From: Proteobacteria bacterium UBA1858
GTDB lineage: Bacteria; Pseudomonadota; Gammaproteobacteria; UBA4575
DNA: 5,099 nucleotides
NCBI GenBank assembly: GCA_002338385.1
Contig: DDIE01000066.1
Location: 2,252-7,350 of the forward strand
Direction of reading: 5' to 3'
In this document: in pieces, positions 1-5,099 of the stretch
Layout of the letters: each line of letters starts with the position of its first letter
Position numbering within the stretch: position 1 is the first letter of the stretch
Made by a program: the position numbers and the translations under genes
The notes under the pieces: generated by a model
Databases searched by the model: none
What the model was told of the DNA's origin: nothing
The model's input: the letters and a program-made list of their open reading frames with translations, nothing else

Positions 1-182
1 CAGCCAATACTGGCATGATTACCACGCGTAACGCATCTGATCTTGCCAAGGCCGTGATCACAGCCATGGACGATCCCGTGTGGCGACAGGAAGTGCGTGA
101 ACGGGCTCCAGCATTAATCAAAACTCGATTTTCGATTGATGCCGCTGTGAGCGAATTATTGCAGGCATACAACTGGGAGTAA
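1..182 (+). CDS. Glycosyltransferase family 4-like protein, C-terminal fragment (5' end outside window)
   Basis: Reading frame 3 is open from the left edge to a TAA at 180-182 and gives about 59 residues of a C-terminus. The visible pattern is a TGM(I) segment, then 'SDLAKAV', 'AMDDPVWRQE', 'ERAPALIKTRFSID' and a final 'ELLQAYNWE'. This matches the usual end of GT-B fold group 1 glycosyltransferases: a TG-hydrophobic loop after the nucleotide-sugar site, a 'LA.AI...L.DP..R..' helix, and an 'R..F.W/I......L...Y' terminal helix. Such enzymes move a sugar from a nucleotide donor to a lipid or glycan acceptor in the cytoplasm, often for cell-surface polysaccharide. The donor-binding E-x7-E motif and everything upstream lie outside the window, so neither substrate nor completeness can be judged. 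It has no evident functional link to the metal efflux genes that follow. Confidence 0.7.
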   Translation, partial: ANTGMITTRNASDLAKAVITAMDDPVWRQEVRERAPALIKTRFSIDAAVSELLQAYNWE

Positions 183-220
183 TTAGGATGAATGTCGCAT
201 GTATAGATAATTGAGATCAG

Positions 221-257
221 GCAGGTCGTATAGGTATTGCTATCCGCTGCATTTTGT
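221..257 (+). terminator. Possible weak intrinsic terminator after the glycosyltransferase gene
   Basis: An imperfect hairpin can be drawn: GCAG 221-224 with CTGC 247-250, CG 227-228 with CG 245-246, and ATAG 230-233 with CTAT 240-243, leaving a 6-base loop. There is a 2-base bulge and one mismatch. It is followed by ATTTTGT, only four T in a row. The position, 40 bases after a stop codon and ahead of a new operon, fits a terminator, but stem and T-tract are both weak. Confidence 0.3.
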
Positions 258-282
258 AAATATTGAACTTAACAGTTAATAT
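254..282 (+). promoter_or_regulatory. Candidate sigma70-type promoter for the efflux operon
   Basis: TTGTAA at 254-259 (4 of 6 matches to the -35 consensus) is followed after 17 bases by TAATAT at 277-282 (-10-like, 4 of 6). The site is about 50 bases upstream of the first gene of the cluster. It overlaps the palindrome at 269-279, which is where an operator could act. The match is only moderate and no experimental start site is known. Confidence 0.35.
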
Positions 283-308
283 GAACTCTGATTAAGGCAG
301 TTAATATG
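269..308 (+). repeat. 11-bp direct repeat with palindromic core, possible operator
   Basis: The sequence CAGTTAATATG occurs at 273-283 and again at 298-308, exactly 25 bases apart. The first copy sits inside a perfect palindrome, TTAAC-A-GTTAA (269-279). The second copy has a looser version, TTAAGGCAGTTAA (292-304). The repeats straddle the candidate -10 element and lie just upstream of the cluster's first gene, where a metal-responsive repressor or activator could bind. I do not recognise a CueR, CusR or CsoR consensus in it, so the assignment as an operator is inference. Confidence 0.35.
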
Positions 309-338
309 GATTACGATGCTGGACAACAAACATGTTAA
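306..338 (+). CDS. Possible 10-residue leader peptide overlapping the next gene's start
   Basis: An ATG at 306 opens a short frame reading MDYDAGQQTC and ending at TAA 336-338. AAGG at 294-297 lies 8 bases upstream, a better ribosome site than the one for the next gene. Its stop codon falls 1 base beyond the ATG (332-334) of the Cys-rich protein gene, so ribosomes ending here could re-initiate there. A frame this short can occur by chance. It is listed because the spacing and overlap look like translational coupling, not because any homology is recognised. Confidence 0.25.
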   Translation: MDYDAGQQTC

Positions 339-772
339 ATAAACCGGAGCATACCAAGCAACTTTACGCAAACAGTATGCTGTGTGCGTGGCTGATGTTA
401 GCGCTAGTGTTGTTGCCGTTAAACGCATGGAGCGCTAACCATACTGCGCTCTCAGATCAGTCGGATCATACTGCTGCAGCTAGCCAAACTGAAAACTCTG
501 CGGATGTCACGCCGTGTCATACTGAGGCCCCTGAATCGATAGTCATTCAATACTCAGACGGTCAAGAAAAAGAGCACGACTGCTGTACGGGATCGTCCAT
601 GATGATCTATTGTGATGGCTGTGGCCCTGACTGCGCGTATGCAAAGTACCCTATCAATTATCAATCCTATGACAATGAACTCAGTATGTTGCAAAGCCCC
701 GGGGTTGAGACCACCGCCGAGCTGCCCATTCCTCAGAACCCAACACCTCCCTTCCGACCGCCCAACGCATAA
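332..772 (+). CDS. Small exported cysteine-rich protein at head of cus operon (CopL/DUF2946-like)
   Basis: This 146-residue protein begins with an n-region, then a hydrophobic stretch (about residues 17-30), then an AWSA cleavage site near residue 35, so it is probably exported to the periplasm. The mature part is rich in possible thiol and imidazole ligands: C62-H63, H82, C84-C85, and a C94-x2-C97-x3-C101 cluster. It ends in a proline-rich tail 'PPFRPPNA'. The order 'PCH ... CC ... CxxC ... C' and the RPP tail resemble small CopL/DUF2946-type proteins found beside copper and heavy-metal resistance genes; I assign this from pattern only. CopL in Xanthomonas is needed for copper-induced expression of copAB, so a metal-binding or regulatory role is plausible but unproven here. 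ATG 332 is the only usable upstream start, since a TAA at 302-304 closes the frame. Met16 is an alternative that would shorten the n-region. The ribosome site is poor (GGA at 321-323). Confidence 0.7.
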   Translation: MLNKPEHTKQLYANSMLCAWLMLALVLLPLNAWSANHTALSDQSDHTAAASQTENSADVTPCHTEAPESIVIQYSDGQEKEHDCCTGSSMMIYCDGCGPDCAYAKYPINYQSYDNELSMLQSPGVETTAELPIPQNPTPPFRPPNA

Positions 773-797
773 CTCTAAATCTACCCATAGTGTTACG

Positions 798-824
798 TAC
801 TGAGCTAGCTGAATCGTCTCAGTA
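798..824 (+). repeat. Stem-loop in gap between Cys-rich gene and cusC
   Basis: TACTGAG (798-804) is perfectly complementary to CTCAGTA (818-824), with a 13-base loop that contains most of the self-complementary octamer AGCTAGCT (803-810). No T-tract follows, so it is not a normal intrinsic terminator. It might stabilise the transcript or be a processing point that sets cusCBA levels apart from the leader gene. The rest of 773-895 holds a TATAAA at 857-862 without a convincing -35 element. Confidence 0.4.
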
Positions 825-863
825 TATCCTTCGATGCTGAATGTTCTCACTTCGTCTATAAAC

Positions 864-875
864 GGAGGTTGAGGG
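864..875 (+). promoter_or_regulatory. Strong Shine-Dalgarno region ahead of cusC, unusually spaced
   Basis: GGAGG at 864-868 and GAGGG at 871-875 are strong anti-16S matches. They lie 27 and 20 bases before the cusC start at 896, which is too far for direct use. GAGGG is instead 7 bases before another ATG at 883 in a different frame, which runs 54 codons to a TGA at 1045-1047. The cusC frame has a stop at 890-892, so its start cannot be moved closer. Confidence 0.5.
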
Positions 876-895
876 CAAAGATATGAGTTTAAGTT

Positions 896-2191
896 ATGCA
901 AAATATACACACAGAGTCGTTCTTCCTCGATGCCAAGTCTTACTGGTGTCGCTGGTCAAAAGTCATGGCCATACTATTTTTTACAGTGAGTCCGCCGGCT
1001 TATGCGCTGAGCTTACAGGAGGCAGAGGCGCTTACCCTAAACAATGACTTTCTTGCGCAATCGCAGTTAACTCGTCAGCGCGCACTGAATGAATCTGCGG
1101 TTGCTGATGGCCAACTCAATGATCCACAAATGACGCTTGGACTATTTAATGCTCCCCTGGATAAATTTGACTTGGACAGCGAGCCTAATACTCAATTCAG
1201 ACTGGGTGTTAATCAGTCTTTTCCACGTGGTGATACTCTGGAATTTCGCGCCCAGCAGACCCAATGGTCCGGTCAGGAGCGCTACTATCAGGCTCAAGAT
1301 CAACTGGCACAGTCACTGCGCAGTACACGTGAGCACTTTTTGGATGTCTACTATGCCGTTGGTGCACAAATAATTATTGATCAAAGCCATCAGTATTTTT
1401 CCCAGCTAGTGGATATTGCGGAGTCCTTTTATCGTGTTGGACGAGTCAACCAACAAGATGTTCTACGCGCTCAGTTGGAACTATCACGCTTACATGAGCG
1501 TGTCATTATTCAGCAAAAAAATGAACACATTGCACGAGCCGCCTTAAGTCGTTGGTTGGATATGCGCGCTTATGAGGAGCTGCAACAAGATTTTCCGCAG
1601 CTTGATCAGATTAGTCCAGAACAATCGATCATTGATCATTTGATATTGCATCCCATGGTGAGAGCGAGCGATTCAACGATCGCTTATTTCCAGCAGGGAG
1701 TCGCCATTGCCAAAGAACAATACAAGCCGGGCTGGACCTTAGGCATCGAGTATCGTAAGCGTTTTGGTGATGAGTTCAATGGCACTGAGCGTGATGATCA
1801 AATGGCTGCATTAGTGAAGGTTGATTTACCACTGTTTACCGATAAACGACAAGACCGAAGACTATCCTCCAGCCAATATCAGGTATCCGCAGTCAAGGAT
1901 GTGCGTGCTGATCAGCTACACGTCTTGAGACAAGCTGTCTTACGTGAATATAGTACATATTCAAAACTGGCAGAACAAAGTCACCTCTACACAACTCGCT
2001 TATTACCCGATGCGCAAGCAAATTCAAATGCTTCACTCAAGGCTTATCAGAGTGGAGTAGTAGAATTTACCACCCTGGCCAGAGCACGAATCACGCAACT
2101 TGATATTCAATTAGAAGCATTACGAATCAAAACTGAACAAGCCAAAGCGCAAGCACGTATTCTTTATCTCATGACCAAGGAGCAAGCATGA
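896..2191 (+). CDS. cusC: TolC-family outer-membrane efflux protein, CusC/CzcC-like
   Basis: This 431-residue protein is the outer-membrane channel of a tripartite efflux pump and has normal length for the family. Residues 1-37 form a long signal peptide: basic residues K14, R19 and K22, a hydrophobic core near 23-31, and an AYA site at 35-37. The mature protein opens with 'LSLQEAEALTLNND', typical of the TolC start helix. The two structural repeats of the family are visible: 'YRVGRVNQQDVLRAQLEL' (179-196) and the related 'YQSGVVEFTTLARARITQL' (384-402), each followed by a long amphipathic helix. 'VDLPLF' with a basic tail (309-318) is also typical of CzcC/CusC-like members. No lipobox cysteine sits at the cleavage site, unlike E. 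coli CusC, so this one is probably not lipidated. The 3' end overlaps cusB by 4 bases. TolC family is certain; the Cus assignment rests on the neighbouring genes. Confidence 0.9.
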   Translation: MQNIHTESFFLDAKSYWCRWSKVMAILFFTVSPPAYALSLQEAEALTLNNDFLAQSQLTRQRALNESAVADGQLNDPQMTLGLFNAPLDKFDLDSEPNTQFRLGVNQSFPRGDTLEFRAQQTQWSGQERYYQAQDQLAQSLRSTREHFLDVYYAVGAQIIIDQSHQYFSQLVDIAESFYRVGRVNQQDVLRAQLELSRLHERVIIQQKNEHIARAALSRWLDMRAYEELQQDFPQLDQISPEQSIIDHLILHPMVRASDSTIAYFQQGVAIAKEQYKPGWTLGIEYRKRFGDEFNGTERDDQMAALVKVDLPLFTDKRQDRRLSSSQYQVSAVKDVRADQLHVLRQAVLREYSTYSKLAEQSHLYTTRLLPDAQANSNASLKAYQSGVVEFTTLARARITQLDIQLEALRIKTEQAKAQARILYLMTKEQA

Positions 2192-3657
2192 AATTATCAC
2201 TCTACACGCTTATGTGTTTTTTGCTGCTGACTAGTTTTCAGACCCTATCCACTGCACTAGCAGACGAGCATCAAGACATACTCTATTGGGTTGCCCCCAT
2301 GGACCCTAATTTTCGTAAAGACGGTCCGGGCAAATCTCCAATGGGCATGGATCTTGTTCCGGTTTATGCTAACCAAACCAACAGTAACTCGGCTGAGGTG
2401 ACGATCACACCAGAAGTTATTCAGAACTTAGGTGTGCGTACGACTATAGTTGAGCGCACCAGTCTGGCACGGAAAATAGCAACAGTCGGATCAGTGCAAT
2501 ATGATGAATCAAAAATGGCTCATATTCATCTGCGCACGCAGGGATGGATTGAGCAGTTACAGATGCGGGCAGAAGGCGAGCGCGTGCAGAAAGATGACTT
2601 TCTTTTTAGTTTGTATTCGCCAGAATTAATCAATGCTCAGGAAGAATTGCTCAGCGCGCTCATGCTCGGTAATAAATCACTCATTAAAGCCTCGCAAGAT
2701 CGTTTGATTGCACTCGGTGTGCCTGATCCAGATATCCAGACACTGAAAAAAACACGTCAATTACTGCAAACGATTTCGTACTTTGCACCGCAAGATGGTG
2801 TTGTCGCGAATCTGATGGTACGAGAGGGTATGTTTGTTAAACCGGAGAATCAAATCGCAACGCTGGCTGATTTATCTTCGATATGGGTGCTGGCAGAAGT
2901 GTTTGAACGTGACAGTGCCTGGGTGCAGACAGGTCTGGCTGCTGAAGTAAAATTCGGCTATCTGCCAGGCTACCAATTCAAAGGGGTGGTGGAATATATC
3001 TACCCAGATTTAGACCCGGTAACCCGAGCATTAACGGTGCGCCTGAAATTCAAAAATAGTGATGAATTACTTAAGCCAAATATGTTTGGCGAGGTATCTA
3101 TTCATGCCCATGCCAAGAGTAACATCATCATCATTCCGAGTCAGGCACTCATACGCACCGGCAATAATGAGCGTGTCATCGTGGCGCAAGGTGACGGGCG
3201 TTTTGAGGCACGTGATGTCATCGCAGGTATGGAAAGTGACAATAAGGTCGAAATTAAATCTGGCCTCGAGGCGGGGGAAGAGATTGTCATTTCAGGACAG
3301 TTTTTAATAGATTCAGAAGCGAGCTCACAGGCAAGTTTTATGCGTATGTCTGGGACACCAGAAGACCATGATCATGAGCATATATCGGGTGTAGAGATAG
3401 ATGATGTGATTATCGGTCACGGGGTCGTCACAGCAATTGATCAGGATAATGGCATCATCAGAATAGATCATCAGCCCATTGCAGAGCTGGCTTGGCCATC
3501 AATGGAAATGAATTTTACCCTCACTGCCAAGCTCAAAGAGACACTGCCTGAGGAAATGATTCATGTCCATGATCACATCCAATTTGAGATGAAAAAAGTG
3601 GACATGAAATATCATATTGATTCTGTGTCGGTCATACACCAGCACGGAGGACATTAG
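2188..3657 (+). CDS. cusB: CusB-like periplasmic membrane fusion protein with fused C-terminal CusF metal-binding domain
   Basis: This 489-residue adaptor links the CusA pump to the outer-membrane channel. A signal peptide ends near ALA25. Residues 32-60 form a heavy-metal-binding segment: YW 33-34, PM 37-38, 'GKSPMGMDLVP' 48-58. Here M38, M52 and M54 match the three N-terminal methionines that bind Cu(I)/Ag(I) in E. coli CusB; no cysteine is present. Residues about 70-375 are the HlyD/RND adaptor core (barrel-sandwich, helical hairpin near 145-195, beta-barrel, membrane-proximal part). A His-rich linker (H394, H396, H398) leads to a CusF domain at about 401-483, with H428, W436, M439 and M441 in the H-x7-W-x2-M-x-M arrangement that binds Cu(I)/Ag(I) in CusF. 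The tail ends in H484, H486 and H489. AAGGAG at 2177-2182 lies 5 bases before the ATG, inside cusC. A similar fusion is known in SilB of Cupriavidus metallidurans. No separate cusF is seen. Confidence 0.93.
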   Translation: MKLSLYTLMCFLLLTSFQTLSTALADEHQDILYWVAPMDPNFRKDGPGKSPMGMDLVPVYANQTNSNSAEVTITPEVIQNLGVRTTIVERTSLARKIATVGSVQYDESKMAHIHLRTQGWIEQLQMRAEGERVQKDDFLFSLYSPELINAQEELLSALMLGNKSLIKASQDRLIALGVPDPDIQTLKKTRQLLQTISYFAPQDGVVANLMVREGMFVKPENQIATLADLSSIWVLAEVFERDSAWVQTGLAAEVKFGYLPGYQFKGVVEYIYPDLDPVTRALTVRLKFKNSDELLKPNMFGEVSIHAHAKSNIIIIPSQALIRTGNNERVIVAQGDGRFEARDVIAGMESDNKVEIKSGLEAGEEIVISGQFLIDSEASSQASFMRMSGTPEDHDHEHISGVEIDDVIIGHGVVTAIDQDNGIIRIDHQPIAELAWPSMEMNFTLTAKLKETLPEEMIHVHDHIQFEMKKVDMKYHIDSVSVIHQHGGH

Positions 3658-3658
3658 C

Positions 3659-5099
3659 ATGCTAGCGGCGATCATCGATTGGTCCCTCAAAAATAGGACT
3701 ATAGTCATTGCGTTAGCACTCTTGTTGGCGGGCTGGGCTGTCTATGCCATTAAAAATATAACACTTGATGCCATCCCTGATCTGTCAGAAGTGCAGGTGA
3801 TTATTAAGACCAGCTATCCAGGGCAAGCGCCACAGGTTGTTGAAGATCAAGTCACTTATCCGCTTACCACAGCTATGTTATCTGTACCTAAAGCCGTCAA
3901 TGTGCGTGGCTATTCTTTTTTTGGCGATTCCTATGTCTATATCATTTTTGATGACGCTACCGATCTGTATTGGGCACGTTCAAGAGTTTTAGAATACCTC
4001 AGTCAGGTAGCACCTAGTTTGCCGAGCGCAGCTAAACCACAGCTGGGACCAGATGCGACAGGTGTTGGCTGGATTTATGAGTATGCATTGGCCGATAGAA
4101 CAGGTCAGCATGACCTTGCGCAATTACGCACAATTCAGGATTGGTATTTAAAGTTTGAACTTCAGACCGTGGCGGGTGTTTCCGAAGTAGCAACCATTGG
4201 CGGGATGGTTAAGCAGTATCAAGTGGTGGTCAATCCGAATAGCTTACGTGCGCATGGCATTCCATTATCCAAGGTGCGATCAGCAGTCAGTCGTGCTAAT
4301 CAGGAAACAGGTGGATCTGTGATCGAAATGGCAGAGGCTGAATATATGGTTCGAGCGACAGGTTATATCGCTGGTATCGCTGACCTAGAAAATATTCCGC
4401 TGGGACTGAATGCACGTGGTACCCCTATTTTATTGGCTGATGTCGCTGACATACGACTTGGTCCGCAACTGCGAAGAGGTATCGCTGAGCTCGATGGCGA
4501 GGGCGAGGTGGTTGGTGGTGTGGTGGTGATGCGTTATGGTGAAAACGCCATGCAAACTATTCAGGCGGTAGAACAGCGGTTAGCAACTTTACGCCAGGGT
4601 CTACCAGATGGAGTCGAAATTATCACGACCTATAATCGCGCCTCATTAATTGAACGTTCGATTGCAACATTACAAGAGAAACTGCTACAAGAATTTATAG
4701 TTGTCATCCTTATTTGTGTACTATTTTTATTTCATTTTCGTTCGGCACTAGTGATTGTCTTATCCCTACCGCTTGGTATCGGATGTGCATTTATAGTGAT
4801 GTACCACATGGGTATCAATGCCAACATTATGTCACTTGCTGGCATTGCTATTGCGATTGGCGCAATGGTAGATGCAGCTATCGTGATGGTTGAAAATGCG
4901 CATAAACATATAAGTAAACTAGATGGTCAACCTTTTGATCGCTGGCAGATAGCAGCACTGTCGGCAAAAGAGGTGGGGCCACCTATATTTTTCTCATTAA
5001 TGATCATTACATTGAGTTTTTTGCCGGTTTTCGCTCTCGAGGCGCAAGAGGGCAAGCTGTTTGGCCCACTTGCTTACACGAAGACATTTGCTATGGCGG
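3659..5099 (+). CDS. cusA: CusA-like heavy-metal RND efflux pump (HME-RND, Cu(I)/Ag(I) type), 3' end outside window
   Basis: The first 480 residues of a protein whose family is usually about 1040 long are present; the frame is open to the right edge. It is the inner-membrane proton-driven pump. TM1 covers about 14-31, followed by 'LDAIPDLSEVQV', the classic HME-RND start of the periplasmic porter domain (about 32-340). TM2 (about 344-360), TM3 (364-384), TM4 (388-411), TM5 (442-465) and the start of TM6 follow. TM4 reads 'AIGAMVDAAIVMVENAHK', the Cu(I)/Ag(I) subclass form rather than the CzcA 'DFG..VDG' form. D405 matches the proton-relay aspartate of E. coli CusA, and M391, M403 and M410 match its transmembrane methionine path; M479 aligns with M486. 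The cytoplasmic loop after TM4 is about 7 residues shorter than in E. coli. GGAGG at 3646-3650 lies 8 bases before the ATG, and cusB stops 1 base upstream. The periplasmic three-methionine site lies beyond the window. Confidence 0.95.
   Translation, partial: MLAAIIDWSLKNRTIVIALALLLAGWAVYAIKNITLDAIPDLSEVQVIIKTSYPGQAPQVVEDQVTYPLTTAMLSVPKAVNVRGYSFFGDSYVYIIFDDATDLYWARSRVLEYLSQVAPSLPSAAKPQLGPDATGVGWIYEYALADRTGQHDLAQLRTIQDWYLKFELQTVAGVSEVATIGGMVKQYQVVVNPNSLRAHGIPLSKVRSAVSRANQETGGSVIEMAEAEYMVRATGYIAGIADLENIPLGLNARGTPILLADVADIRLGPQLRRGIAELDGEGEVVGGVVVMRYGENAMQTIQAVEQRLATLRQGLPDGVEIITTYNRASLIERSIATLQEKLLQEFIVVILICVLFLFHFRSALVIVLSLPLGIGCAFIVMYHMGINANIMSLAGIAIAIGAMVDAAIVMVENAHKHISKLDGQPFDRWQIAALSAKEVGPPIFFSLMIITLSFLPVFALEAQEGKLFGPLAYTKTFAMA

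Noticed and set aside
183..331. CusR or CueR operator
   Set aside because: I looked for the known inverted-repeat patterns of these regulators and found no convincing match; only the unrelated TTAA-type repeat is present.
612..803. 63-residue + strand frame inside the Cys-rich gene
   Set aside because: Overlaps a better-supported gene in another frame and shows no signal peptide, domain or ribosome site.
554..910. 118-residue reading frame on the - strand
   Set aside because: It lies antisense to the Cys-rich gene and the cusC upstream region, has no recognisable domain, and is best explained as a shadow of the + strand gene.
977..982. T6 run as site of a frameshift joining the 883 frame to cusC
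   Set aside because: Joining there would put K, H and G residues in the middle of the signal peptide, whereas the unshifted cusC frame already gives a normal one.
1137..1373. 78-residue frame inside cusC
   Set aside because: Alternative frame of a clear TolC-family gene, with no independent support.
3059..3307. 82-residue frame inside cusB
   Set aside because: Alternative frame of the membrane fusion protein gene, with no independent support.
3499..3708. 69-residue - strand frame across the cusB/cusA junction
   Set aside because: Antisense to the conserved CusF domain and the cusA start; its composition mirrors those genes.
3659..5099. Divalent-metal CzcA-type pump
   Set aside because: TM4 has the VDAAIVM-ENAHK form of the Cu(I)/Ag(I) group, and the adaptor carries methionine sites and a CusF domain.
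1..5099. CRISPR array, tRNA, rRNA, insertion sequence
   Set aside because: No regularly spaced repeats, no cloverleaf or rRNA-like stretch, and no transposase or terminal inverted repeats were seen on either strand.

Overview
The window carries the 5' two-thirds of a copper/silver efflux operon of the Cus/Sil type (tripartite HME-RND system), placed directly downstream of the tail of an unrelated glycosyltransferase gene. Outer-membrane, periplasmic and inner-membrane efflux parts, several signal peptides and strong Shine-Dalgarno sites point to a Gram-negative bacterium. The moderate base composition and gene style suggest a gammaproteobacterium or a related proteobacterium, but the sequence does not let me name a genus.

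Layout, all genes on the + strand: (1) 1-182, the C-terminus of a GT4-like glycosyltransferase, cut by the window edge. (2) 183-331, an intergenic region with a possible terminator hairpin, a sigma70-like promoter candidate, an 11-bp direct repeat with a palindrome, and a possible 10-residue leader peptide. (3) 332-772, a small exported cysteine-rich protein, probably CopL/DUF2946-like. (4) 773-895, a gap with a 7-bp perfect stem-loop and a strong Shine-Dalgarno that is badly spaced for the next start. (5) 896-2191, a CusC/CzcC-like TolC-family outer-membrane factor. (6) 2188-3657, a CusB-like membrane fusion protein that has an N-terminal methionine-type heavy-metal-binding segment and a C-terminal CusF domain fused on. 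(7) 3659-5099, the first 480 residues of the CusA RND pump; the gene runs off the right edge.

The last three genes are tightly coupled (a 4-bp ATGA overlap, then a 1-base gap) and should form one transcript. The expected working is that CusB's metal-binding ends, including the fused CusF module, capture periplasmic Cu(I)/Ag(I) and hand it to the CusA trimer, which uses the proton gradient to expel it through the CusC channel. The small Cys-rich protein at the head of the cluster may bind metal or take part in regulation. No regulator gene (cusRS, cueR) lies in this window.

The core system is a known type. The parts least covered by existing descriptions are the Cys-rich leader gene, the small overlapping reading frames with good ribosome sites, and the repeat upstream.
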